Shown here piece by piece: positions 27,509 through 35,829 of a stretch of DNA of 64,000 bases. Numbering within the stretch: the first letter of the stretch is position 1; each line of letters begins with the position of its first letter. The stretch covers positions 85,496 through 149,495 of the forward strand of contig JACXUV010000004.1 of NCBI GenBank assembly GCA_014763715.1, in the 5' to 3' direction. Below the pieces are notes generated by a model, which saw nothing but the letters and a program-made list of their open reading frames with translations, did not search any database and had not been told where the DNA came from. Origin of the DNA: Rhodobacterales bacterium (GTDB lineage Bacteria > Pseudomonadota > Alphaproteobacteria > Caulobacterales > Hyphomonadaceae). The translations under genes were made by a program, and so were the position numbers.

Positions 27509-28675
27509 ATGCACTTTGAGCTGGATGAAGATCACCGAATGCTGGCTGACCTCGTCCAGCGTTTTGTGCGGGATGAACTGCTGCCTCTGGAAGGTGCCGT
27601 ACTGGAGCGCGAGGCTGGCGGACAGGGCGCCTACCTGACGAAAGATGAACGCCAGCGCCTGGACAATATCTCCAAAGATCTCGGCCTCTGGAGCCTCGAC
27701 GCACCAGAAGATGCCGGCGGCATGGGCCTGCCGCATGTGGCGCTCGTGGCTGTCAATGAAGCGCTGGGTTCAACCGTCGCAACCTACACGCTGCCTCCGG
27801 ATTCTCCCAACCTTCGGATGCTCATGACGTCGGTAAATGAGCAGCAACGCAAAGCCTACCTCGAGCCTTATGCGCGCGGCGAAACAATTTCGGCCATCGG
27901 CATATCCGAGCCAGGTGCCGGAGCGGACCCGGCAGGCATGATCACGCGTGCAGTTCGGGAGGGCGACGATTGGGTCATCAATGGCCGGAAGATCTGGATT
28001 ACCCGAGCCGCTGAAGCTGACTTCACAATCCTGATGGCGATCACGGACAAGGAGAAAAAAGCACGCGGCGGCATGTCTGCATTTCTGGTGGATCGCGACA
28101 CGCCAGGTTTTAACGTGCTCCGCCGCATCCCCATGCTGGGAGGAGAATTCACCTATGAAGTGGTGCTGGAGGATTGCCGCATTCCGGGCTGGAAACTTCT
28201 GGGAGAAGAAGGCCAGGGCTTCGGCCCGATGCAGGTGCGTCTCGGTACGCGCCGGATGGAGATGGCCGCCTGGTGCATTGGCGCCGCTCAACGGGCACTC
28301 GACATGATGCGAGAATACGCGCCGCAACGCCGGACATTCGGTCACAAACTATCGGAGCGCCAGTCAATTCAGTGGTGGGTCGCCGATGGTGCCGCAAAGA
28401 TCCATGCTGCGCGCCTGATGGCCTATGACTGCGCGTGGAAAATCGACCAGGGCCGGGATGTCCGCACCGAGATCTCCATGATCAAATTCTACGCCACCGA
28501 AATGGCGCAGGAAATTATCGACAACGCCATGCAATGTTTCGGGGCGATGGGTATGACCAAGGAAATGCCCTTGCACCTGTTTGCTGGCCGTATTCGCAAC
28601 ATGCGCATCTATGACGGCCCTTCCGAAGTGCATCGCATGGTCGTCGCCCGCAACCTGATGGACACCCGCCCATGA
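27509..28675 (+). CDS. Acyl-CoA dehydrogenase family protein
   Basis: 388 residues. A flavoprotein that introduces the alpha-beta double bond in acyl-CoA and passes electrons to ETF. The N-terminal helical domain (MHFELDEDHRMLADLVQRFVRDELLPLE), the middle beta domain (ISEPGAGADPAGMITRAVREGDDWVINGRKIWITRA) and the C-terminal domain (QCFGAMGMTKEMPLHLFAGRIRNMRIYDGPSEVHRMVVARNLM) are all present. At the usual glutamate position of medium-chain enzymes it has IYDGPSEVHR, as in ACAD10/11-like branches. The ATG at 27509 is preceded by GGAGGAG. It overlaps the next gene by 4 nt, so the two are translationally coupled. Confidence 0.92.
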   Translation: MHFELDEDHRMLADLVQRFVRDELLPLEGAVLEREAGGQGAYLTKDERQRLDNISKDLGLWSLDAPEDAGGMGLPHVALVAVNEALGSTVATYTLPPDSPNLRMLMTSVNEQQRKAYLEPYARGETISAIGISEPGAGADPAGMITRAVREGDDWVINGRKIWITRAAEADFTILMAITDKEKKARGGMSAFLVDRDTPGFNVLRRIPMLGGEFTYEVVLEDCRIPGWKLLGEEGQGFGPMQVRLGTRRMEMAAWCIGAAQRALDMMREYAPQRRTFGHKLSERQSIQWWVADGAAKIHAARLMAYDCAWKIDQGRDVRTEISMIKFYATEMAQEIIDNAMQCFGAMGMTKEMPLHLFAGRIRNMRIYDGPSEVHRMVVARNLMDTRP

Positions 28676-29451
28676 CCCATACCTTATCCGTACGCGCTGT
28701 CGGTAACGTCACCGAGATCGTGTTTTCCAATCCGCCGAACAATCACGCCAACGTGGCGTTGTTGCGGGAAATCGGCGAAACGTTGCTGAAGCTGGACGAA
28801 AACCCAGATTGTCGTGCAATCGTCCTCGCTTCGGATGGCAAGGCATTCTGCGCAGGAGCAGATCTTGCGAATGACGAAATTGGTGGTGGCGTTGGCGGAT
28901 CCGGTGACGATCCGGTACGCGAGTTTTACGATCAGGCGCTGCGGATCTATGAAGCGAAAAAGCCTGTGGTCGCAGCAATTCAAGGCGCGGCCGTAGGTGC
29001 AGGCCTCGGTCTGGCCGTGTCGGCCGATTTCCGTATCGCCGCACCGGAAGCCCGCTTCGTGGCGAACTTCACCCGGCTTGCCTTTCATCCGGGGTTTGCG
29101 CTTAGCGCGACCCTGCCCCGCCTGCTCGGCCCACAAAAGGCTGCGCTCATGCTTCTAACGTCCCGGCGTATCAAGGGAGAAGAAGCCCTGGCCATGGGGC
29201 TAGCTGATGAGTTGGTTCCCCTGGCAGATGTCCGCAAAGCAGCCCACCGCCTCGCGGCCGAAATCGCCGAAGGCGGCCCCCTTGGCGTGCTGGCGACCCG
29301 CAAGACTCTCCGCGCAGGCCTCTATGAAACCGTCCGGGATACGCTGGCTCTTGAACATGAAGAGCAATGGAAACTGCGGGAGACTGAAGATCACCAGGAA
29401 GGGATCAGGTCCGTCGCCGAACGCCGCCCCGGAAACTTCAAGGGCCGCTGA
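28672..29451 (+). CDS. Enoyl-CoA hydratase/isomerase family protein
   Basis: 259 residues, normal length for crotonase-type hydratases. Motifs are VFSNPPNNHANVALL, ASDGKAFCAGADLAND (first oxyanion hole) and AAVGAGLGLAVSADFRIAAPEARF (second oxyanion hole). The region normally holding the catalytic glutamates reads FTRLAFHPGFALSATLPRLLG, so the residues are not the standard pair and isomerase or hydrolase activity is possible. Its ATG overlaps the acyl-CoA dehydrogenase stop (ATGA). Together they would perform consecutive beta-oxidation-like steps on an unknown acyl-CoA. Confidence 0.88.
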   Translation: MTHTLSVRAVGNVTEIVFSNPPNNHANVALLREIGETLLKLDENPDCRAIVLASDGKAFCAGADLANDEIGGGVGGSGDDPVREFYDQALRIYEAKKPVVAAIQGAAVGAGLGLAVSADFRIAAPEARFVANFTRLAFHPGFALSATLPRLLGPQKAALMLLTSRRIKGEEALAMGLADELVPLADVRKAAHRLAAEIAEGGPLGVLATRKTLRAGLYETVRDTLALEHEEQWKLRETEDHQEGIRSVAERRPGNFKGR

Positions 29452-29569
29452 CGTGCCGTTTACCCCTCAACAATTCGTGGAATTTGATTCCTGTTGTCGC
29501 AGCCAGACAGAGGTCATTGAAGCCTCTCGATTGTATCGCTAGTCTTTTGATCGGAGGAAGCGGGCAAAC

Positions 29570-31363
29570 ATGAAAGCAACAGATACGAGCAATCCCGACT
29601 ATTTTCATAAGGTGGTCGATTGCCAATGGGCCTGCCCGGCACATACGCCGGTCCCGGCGTATATCCGACTTATTGCACAAGGGCGTTATGGAGACGCCTA
29701 TCTTCTGAACAGGGACTCAAACGTATTCCCGGGCGTCTTGGGACGGGTCTGCGACCGGCCCTGCGAACCGGCCTGCCGCCGTACGCGCGTCGATGGAGAA
29801 CCCGTGGCGATTTGCCGTCTGAAACGGGTCGCCGCCGATCACCGCGAGGACATCGCAGACCGCCTGCCCCAAAAGCCGGAACAAACGAATGGCAAGCGGA
29901 TCGCCCTGATCGGTGCGGGCCCGGCAAGCTTTACAGTCGCAAACGATCTCGCACCGCTTGGTTATGAGTGCACAATCTTCGAAAAACTGCCCGAAGCTGG
30001 CGGCCTGATGCGCGCGAATATCCCGGCCTTCCGACTTCCGGAAAAAGTTCTGAATGAAGAACTGCAATACATCCTCGATATGGGGGTGGAGCTTAAGCTG
30101 AACTCACCCGTGAGCAGCATGAAAACCCTTCTCGATGAGGGCTGGGATGCGGTCTTCGTGGGAACTGGCGCCCCCAAGGGGAAAGACCTGCATCTTCCGG
30201 GACGGGAAGATGCAGATGCAAACATCCACATCGGCATCGACTGGCTGGAATCAGTCGCTTTTGAGCATATCGACAAGATCGGCAAGAACGTCCTGATCAT
30301 CGGTGTTGGGAATACGGCAATGGATTGCTGCCGCACATCACTTCGTCTTGGAGCGGAAAATGTGAAGGTCATGGCACGCAAGCCACGCAACTTCTTCAAG
30401 GCTTCCGAATGGGAACTGGAAGATGCGGAAGAAGAAAACATTCAGATTGTCGTGAACCATTCGCCAAAGGCTTTCGTCACCGAGAACGGCAAATTGGTCG
30501 GCATGACGTTTGAGTTGATGGAATACGACATCGACGACAAAGGTGACATTACCGGCCAGCGCACAATTGGCGAAGAAACCCTGCCCTGTGACGATGTGAT
30601 CCTCGCCATTGGCCAGGAAAACGCATTCCCCTGGATCGAGAAGGATGCCGGAATTGAGTTCGGTAAATGGGATGTTCCCATCGTCGATGACGAAACGTTT
30701 GAATCCACTCGCAAGGGGGTGTTCTTCGGGGGTGACGCCGCTTTTGGACCGAAAAACATTATTTGGGCAGTTGAGCATGGCCATCAGGCCGCCATCTCCA
30801 TCCACCGCTACTGTCAGGGCCGCGACTTGCACAATCGTGCCCCGCGAGAGGTGGAGTTACAGTCTGCCAAGATGGGTATGTTCGAGTGGCGTTATTCAAA
30901 CGCTTACACCGCAGCGGAACGCCGCGAGATGGAACATGTTGCGCTGGTAGACCGGTTCCAACGCCTGAACATTGAAGTCGAGCTTGGCTTCAACGCCGAA
31001 CAGATCGCTATCGAAGTGCAGCGTTGCCTGAACTGCGACGTTCAGACTGTCTTCGAAGCGCCGCTCTGTGAAGAGTGCGACGCTTGTATCGATGTCTGTC
31101 CGGTGGAATGCCTCAGCATTACGCCAGCCGCCGATAGCGAAGCAGAACTGCGCGCCTCACTGACACAACCGGAAGCTCCGGAAGACCAATCCCTTTACGT
31201 GTCCAATCCCCTGCCACTGACCGGCCGGGTGATGATCAAGGATGAAAACATCTGCCTGCATTGCGGCCTTTGCGCTGAACGCTGCCCCACGTCTGCCTGG
31301 GACATGAAGGAAGGCGTGATCAAGATTCCCCATGCGGATGACCAAATGGAGACCGTGGCATGA
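29570..31363 (+). CDS. GltD-like FAD/NAD(P)H oxidoreductase subunit with C-terminal 2x[4Fe-4S] domain
   Basis: 597 residues. The N-terminus resembles the glutamate synthase small subunit: cysteines in CQWACPAHTPVPAY and VCDRPCEPACRRT for Fe-S clusters, then FAD binding at IALIGAGPASFTVANDLAPLGYECTIFE and NAD(P) binding at VLIIGVGNTAMDC. The C-terminus adds a bacterial ferredoxin domain with CEECDACIDVCP and CLHCGLCAERCP. It overlaps the alpha subunit of a 2-oxoacid oxidoreductase by 4 nt, so it should be the subunit that links that enzyme to NAD(P). The same three-subunit plan is known from the 2-oxoglutarate:NADP+ oxidoreductase of Azoarcus evansii. A GGAGGAAG ribosome site precedes the ATG. 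Confidence 0.88.
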   Translation: MKATDTSNPDYFHKVVDCQWACPAHTPVPAYIRLIAQGRYGDAYLLNRDSNVFPGVLGRVCDRPCEPACRRTRVDGEPVAICRLKRVAADHREDIADRLPQKPEQTNGKRIALIGAGPASFTVANDLAPLGYECTIFEKLPEAGGLMRANIPAFRLPEKVLNEELQYILDMGVELKLNSPVSSMKTLLDEGWDAVFVGTGAPKGKDLHLPGREDADANIHIGIDWLESVAFEHIDKIGKNVLIIGVGNTAMDCCRTSLRLGAENVKVMARKPRNFFKASEWELEDAEEENIQIVVNHSPKAFVTENGKLVGMTFELMEYDIDDKGDITGQRTIGEETLPCDDVILAIGQENAFPWIEKDAGIEFGKWDVPIVDDETFESTRKGVFFGGDAAFGPKNIIWAVEHGHQAAISIHRYCQGRDLHNRAPREVELQSAKMGMFEWRYSNAYTAAERREMEHVALVDRFQRLNIEVELGFNAEQIAIEVQRCLNCDVQTVFEAPLCEECDACIDVCPVECLSITPAADSEAELRASLTQPEAPEDQSLYVSNPLPLTGRVMIKDENICLHCGLCAERCPTSAWDMKEGVIKIPHADDQMETVA

Positions 31364-33171
31364 ACGGACCCGGCATAAATGATTTCACCCTGCGCGTTGC
31401 CACGGTGAACGGTACCGGCTCGGCCAGCGCAAACGGCCTGCTCATGAAGACGATCTTCCGCATGGGCGTGCCGGTGGTCGGCAAAAATATTTTCCCGTCA
31501 AATATTCAGGGCCTGCCAACCTGGTATGAAATCCGTGTAACGGGAGACGGCTATGCCGGGCGTGATGGCGAAATTCACTTCATCATTGCGATGAACCCAG
31601 AAACCTACGCATCCGATCTTGCCGACCTCGCCCCTGGCGGCGTGCTGCTGTACGATTCCACATGGCCCCGTCCGCAGCTTCTCTCCCGTCCAGACGTGAC
31701 CGTTCTGGGCGCACCACTCTCAGCTATGTGCAATGAGGCGTTCAAAGCCGCGCGCTCACGTATCCTGATGAAGAACATGGCTTATGTAGGCGTGGCCGCC
31801 GCCTTGTTCGACTTGGACCTCAACGTGATCGAGCAGCTGGTGACGGAGATGTTTGCTGGCAAGGAAAAGCTCATTCCACTGAACATGCAGGCTGTTGCAC
31901 TTGGGCACGATTATGCGAAGCAGAATTTCGAATGCCCGCTCGACTTCCGCGTCAGCCCCTTGGATAAAACCAGGGGCAAAGTGATGATCGACGGCAATAC
32001 GGCCGCCGGCATCGGCGCTGTTTTCGGTGGCGCCACATTCGGAGCGTGGTATCCGATCACACCCTCCACCTCTCTGATGGATGCCTTCCAGAAATATTGC
32101 GAGGAACTCCGCGTCGATCCGGAGACCGGACAGAACAATTTCTGTATCCTGCAAGCCGAGGATGAGCTTGCTGCAGCGGGCCTGACTATCGGCGCAGCCT
32201 GGGCAGGTGCCCGCGGCTTCACGCCGACATCCGGCCCCGGCGTTTCGCTCATGAGCGAGTTCATCGGTTTTGCCTACTACACCGAAGTACCGCTTGTGAT
32301 CTGCGATATCCAACGGGTCGGCCCTTCGACCGGCATGCCGACGCGGACGCAGCAATGCGACATCCAGCTCTGCGCCTATGCATCCCATGGCGACACGCGC
32401 CACCTGGTTCTGTTCCCGTCCCATCCGGGGGAATGTTTCGAATTTTCCGCCAAGGCACTCGATCTTGCAGAGCGCTTCCAGACGCCGGTCTTCTTCCTGT
32501 CCGATATCGACATCGGTATGAATGACTGGATGGTCGATGAGCTGACTTGGCCAGAAGACTATGTACCAGACCGCGGCAAGGTTCTGGATGCGACGCAACT
32601 TGAAGAGATTGACGCCTTCTACCGCTATCTCGATGTAGACGGTGACACGATCCCGTACCGCACCCTGCCCGGCACGCATCCGAAAGGCGCATATTTCCTT
32701 CGTGGATCCGGTCACACGAAACTCGGCCGGTACACGGAGAAAGGCGATGAATACAAGGAAGTTGTCGATCGCCTATATCAGAAATGGAAGCGAGCCGCCG
32801 CGTTCATGCCATCGCCTGTCCTGAAGAGCGCAAACCGCCCGGCCCGTTACGGCATGATTGCAGTTGGCAGCTCCGATGCCGCAGTCACTGAAGCACGTGA
32901 CCGCCTTGAGGCAGCAGGCATCCCTGTTGATTATCTACGGGTGCGCGGCTTCCCTTTCAATGAAGAGGTCGACGCCTTCATCGACAATTATGAGGAAGTT
33001 TTCGTCATCGAACAGAACCGTGATGCACAACTCCTGAACCTTCTGATCACGGAAACCAGTGCTGCCAAAGAGAAGCTGGTTCCCGTACTCCACTATTCCG
33101 GCGAACCACTAAATTACCGCTTCGTCTATGAAGCCGTGGAAACCGCCCTGAAAGTGAGGAAGATTGCATGA
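31360..33171 (+). CDS. 2-oxoacid:acceptor oxidoreductase, alpha (gamma-alpha fused) subunit
   Basis: 603 residues. It combines, in order, the gamma domain (about 10-190, starting VATVNGTGSASANGLLMK), the pyrimidine-binding transketolase-like domain (about 205-430, with GAWYPITPSTSLMD, AEDELAAAGLTIGAAWAGARGFTPTSGPGVSLMSEFIG) and the C-terminal transketolase-like domain (about 500-603). This is the KorA/OorA/VorB-type layout. With the beta subunit it oxidatively decarboxylates a 2-oxoacid to the acyl-CoA and reduces a low-potential acceptor. Substrate is unknown: 2-oxoglutarate and branched 2-oxoacids are both possible. It overlaps both neighbours by 4 nt. Confidence 0.9.
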   Translation: MNGPGINDFTLRVATVNGTGSASANGLLMKTIFRMGVPVVGKNIFPSNIQGLPTWYEIRVTGDGYAGRDGEIHFIIAMNPETYASDLADLAPGGVLLYDSTWPRPQLLSRPDVTVLGAPLSAMCNEAFKAARSRILMKNMAYVGVAAALFDLDLNVIEQLVTEMFAGKEKLIPLNMQAVALGHDYAKQNFECPLDFRVSPLDKTRGKVMIDGNTAAGIGAVFGGATFGAWYPITPSTSLMDAFQKYCEELRVDPETGQNNFCILQAEDELAAAGLTIGAAWAGARGFTPTSGPGVSLMSEFIGFAYYTEVPLVICDIQRVGPSTGMPTRTQQCDIQLCAYASHGDTRHLVLFPSHPGECFEFSAKALDLAERFQTPVFFLSDIDIGMNDWMVDELTWPEDYVPDRGKVLDATQLEEIDAFYRYLDVDGDTIPYRTLPGTHPKGAYFLRGSGHTKLGRYTEKGDEYKEVVDRLYQKWKRAAAFMPSPVLKSANRPARYGMIAVGSSDAAVTEARDRLEAAGIPVDYLRVRGFPFNEEVDAFIDNYEEVFVIEQNRDAQLLNLLITETSAAKEKLVPVLHYSGEPLNYRFVYEAVETALKVRKIA

Positions 33172-34223
33172 CCTCCTTCGTCAAACCCAAGATTCACAGA
33201 CTGAACGAGCCGACGAATGCACTTGGTAAGTCCCGTGCAGATTATGATGGCGCGATGTCGACCTTATGTGCCGGTTGCGGCCATGACAGCGTGACAGCCG
33301 CACTTGCGCGCGCCTTCTACGAACTCTCGAGTGACCCAAAGGATGTTGTGAAAGTTTCCGGCATTGGCTGCTCTTCGAAAACGACCACCTATTTCCTCAA
33401 AGATGCCCATGGCGCCAATACAGTGCATGGCCGCATGCCCTCCTTTGCGACAGGTGCGGCAGCTGTAAACAAACATCTGACCTATGTCGGCGTGTCAGGT
33501 GACGGCGATAGCCTGTCCATTGGACTGGGACAGATGGCACACGCCATCCGCAGGAATGTCGATATGATCTACATGCTGGAAAACAATGGCGTGTACGGAC
33601 TTACAAAGGGACAATTCTCTGCCTCCAGCGATATTGGCTCCAAGGCGAAGAAAGGCGCAACGAACATGTTGCCACCTATCGACCCGGCCATCATGGCCCT
33701 GTCCATCGGCGCCACTTTCGTCGCCCGCAGTTTCTCAGGCGACAAGAAACAACTCGTCTCGTTGATCAAGGCCGGCATCGCGCATCGCGGTTTTGCCCTG
33801 ATTGATGTCATCTCCCCTTGCGTGAGTTTCAACGATCACAAGGGCTCCACCAAGTCTTACGCTCATACTTACCAATACTATCACAAAGCCGTACACGCTG
33901 ATTACGTCCCGCCAAGCGAGGAAATCACCGCCGCCTATGAGGAAGGTGAGTCCATGCCGGTCGAACTGCACGATGGGGGGACAATCCTGTTGCGCAAGCT
34001 GGATGCAGACTACGACCCGACGGATCGAACGGCTGCTATGGCAAAGCTCATGGAGAGCCAGCAAACGCAGGAAATCCTGACCGGCTTGCTTTACATCGAC
34101 GAATCCCGTCCCGCGATGGCAGAGCACAAGAAATTGCCGGACACACCGCTCCACTCCATACCCTATGAGACGCTAAATCCGGGCGCTGAAGCTCTGCGCA
34201 GAATTCAGGAAGAGTTCCGCTAA
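33168..34223 (+). CDS. 2-oxoacid:acceptor oxidoreductase, beta subunit (thiamine pyrophosphate binding)
   Basis: 351 residues. The TPP/Mg motif is VSGDGDSLSIGLGQMAHAIRRN...LENNGVYGLTKGQ, the GDG-x-NN pattern of the family. Cysteines in LCAGCGHD, SGIGCSS and SPCVSF supply the conserved [4Fe-4S] ligand set of KorB-type subunits. It is the partner of the alpha subunit directly upstream (4-nt overlap). No terminator is obvious after it. The complete three-gene set has no separate delta ferredoxin gene, because the ferredoxin domain is on the GltD-like subunit. Confidence 0.92.
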   Translation: MTSFVKPKIHRLNEPTNALGKSRADYDGAMSTLCAGCGHDSVTAALARAFYELSSDPKDVVKVSGIGCSSKTTTYFLKDAHGANTVHGRMPSFATGAAAVNKHLTYVGVSGDGDSLSIGLGQMAHAIRRNVDMIYMLENNGVYGLTKGQFSASSDIGSKAKKGATNMLPPIDPAIMALSIGATFVARSFSGDKKQLVSLIKAGIAHRGFALIDVISPCVSFNDHKGSTKSYAHTYQYYHKAVHADYVPPSEEITAAYEEGESMPVELHDGGTILLRKLDADYDPTDRTAAMAKLMESQQTQEILTGLLYIDESRPAMAEHKKLPDTPLHSIPYETLNPGAEALRRIQEEFR

Positions 34224-34302
34224 CCCCTCAAACCAAGACTGGCCTGACGCGTGCCACCTGCTAGACTGAACAGGCCTGTAGTGTTCGTGGTGGGAGAGTG
34301 AC

Positions 34303-35820
34303 GTGCAGAAACTTCAGTTTCTACGGCAGTTTACCGGATTGTGCCTGTTCGCACTCTCCATTTCCCTCGGGACAACGTACGCTCAGCAGATCGAGCCCAC
34401 AGACGACGATCCCAGCTGGCCGCGCACTGACTTCACAATTTCGGACGATGCTGCGGGAACCAAAGGCTTCAACACACAACCCGCGCGCAAGGAAGACTGG
34501 CCGTTCTTTGCTGCCCTGCGTGGCACTCGAGAGGGCCTGGTTACATATGACTGCGGTGGGTCAGCCATTTCGAGTGAATGGATTCTGACTGCTGCACATT
34601 GCGTGGAAGGCGCCCTCAAAGGCTCCAGTACGGACATTTGGGAGCGCCCAGGCTCAGGCAAGCTACAGATCGTACTAGGCCAGAAAGACCTGAAAGCCGT
34701 CACGCCTGAGAATGTTTTTAATGCAACAGATGTGCGGATCGCCCCCACCTTTTCACGGGGGGGCGACAACAAGGTCCCTGTAAATGATATTGCCCTGATC
34801 AGGCTGGACCGTCCCTGGACTGGTCCCACTGTCCGACTGTCTGCCAGCGATGCTTCCGACGTCGACCGTTTTTTCGGGCCCGCTTATTTTGCGGGATTTG
34901 GCAAAACCGACATGCGCCAGAAAGAACCTGAGCGTTTCATTTCCGTTGAGGGCCCCTTCTCGGCGTATACAGATATCCTTGGCAATGCCATGATCCCGAC
35001 ACGCAGCCCGGAAGCCTGCTCAACTGATTATCAGGTTGAAGCTTATGACAGTGTAAACATGATCTGCGCCGGATATGACACAGGCATCATCGACTCCTGC
35101 CAAGGCGACAGTGGTGGGCCGCTTATTGCCAGAGACTTTGCAGGCCGCGTTTATCAGATCGGTATCGTCAGTTTCGGCGAAAGCTGTGGGATGCGGGGGA
35201 GACCTGCCGTCTACACACGCATATCCGGCTTCAAGGACTTTGTTCTCTCCGTTGTGCCCGACGCCGCTTTTATCGACGCGAAACCGGAAAAAACTGTATT
35301 CCTGACGAAAGCCGGACTGGAAAACCTTATCCGCACACTCCAGCCCGCCGCAGGAAAAGTTGGAGTCCGCATCAATGATGGCGCAACGTCTTTTCACTCT
35401 GGTGAAAAGGTTCGCATCTTTGTCGATCCTTCAATCAAAGGACGTCTTTGGGTTTTTGATCTTGATCCGTCAGGCGCTGTGACGTGCCTGTTCCCTTGCA
35501 ATGCAAGCGAAGTAGACGAAGCCTTGGTCGAGCCACATCAGTCGGTGGTGCTTCCCCCCGGCGGCATCTCCATCAGCGTCTCTCCTCCCACGGTGCCGGG
35601 TAACAGCACGCTGGCTGCCTTCGTCTTACCAGAACGCATGGCGCTGATTGGCGATACGCTTCCGGAACTCAGCCGCACGAAAGGCCCAATCCGCTCCGTC
35701 TGGCAGTCCTATTCCGACATCCTTGTTTTCGAAGTTCAGGATGCGATGTCCGATACAGCGCAATCAGACCCGTACGCCAATACCGGCATGGGGCTGCTCA
35801 CCTATAGCGTCAGCGAGTAA
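34303..35820 (+). CDS. Secreted trypsin-like serine protease with C-terminal DUF4384-like domain
   Basis: 505 residues. A signal peptide (about residues 1-28, ending TTYAQ) is followed by an S1 peptidase domain. His99 (TAAHC), Asp162 (NDIALI) and Ser270 (GDSGGP) form the catalytic triad, and Asp264 in DSCQGDS gives trypsin-like specificity for Arg/Lys. The usual IVGG activation site is not evident (the domain starts near KGFNTQPARKEDWPFFA). Residues about 350-450 (SGEKVRIFVDPSIKGRLWVFDLDPSGAVTCLFP...) look like DUF4384, a domain found with caspase-like and kinase proteins. The start is GTG at 34303 with GGGAGAG upstream. It is 9 nt upstream of a second protease of the same design. Confidence 0.88.
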   Translation: MQKLQFLRQFTGLCLFALSISLGTTYAQQIEPTDDDPSWPRTDFTISDDAAGTKGFNTQPARKEDWPFFAALRGTREGLVTYDCGGSAISSEWILTAAHCVEGALKGSSTDIWERPGSGKLQIVLGQKDLKAVTPENVFNATDVRIAPTFSRGGDNKVPVNDIALIRLDRPWTGPTVRLSASDASDVDRFFGPAYFAGFGKTDMRQKEPERFISVEGPFSAYTDILGNAMIPTRSPEACSTDYQVEAYDSVNMICAGYDTGIIDSCQGDSGGPLIARDFAGRVYQIGIVSFGESCGMRGRPAVYTRISGFKDFVLSVVPDAAFIDAKPEKTVFLTKAGLENLIRTLQPAAGKVGVRINDGATSFHSGEKVRIFVDPSIKGRLWVFDLDPSGAVTCLFPCNASEVDEALVEPHQSVVLPPGGISISVSPPTVPGNSTLAAFVLPERMALIGDTLPELSRTKGPIRSVWQSYSDILVFEVQDAMSDTAQSDPYANTGMGLLTYSVSE

Positions 35821-35829
35821 AGCCTCTTC

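Noticed and set aside
29466..29482. CTCAAC-containing sequence as a fourth TetR operator
   Set aside because: The second half (CGTGGAA) does not match GTTGAA at the required spacing.
31756..32715. 319-codon minus-strand frame
   Set aside because: Antisense to the 2-oxoacid oxidoreductase alpha subunit; no family features.
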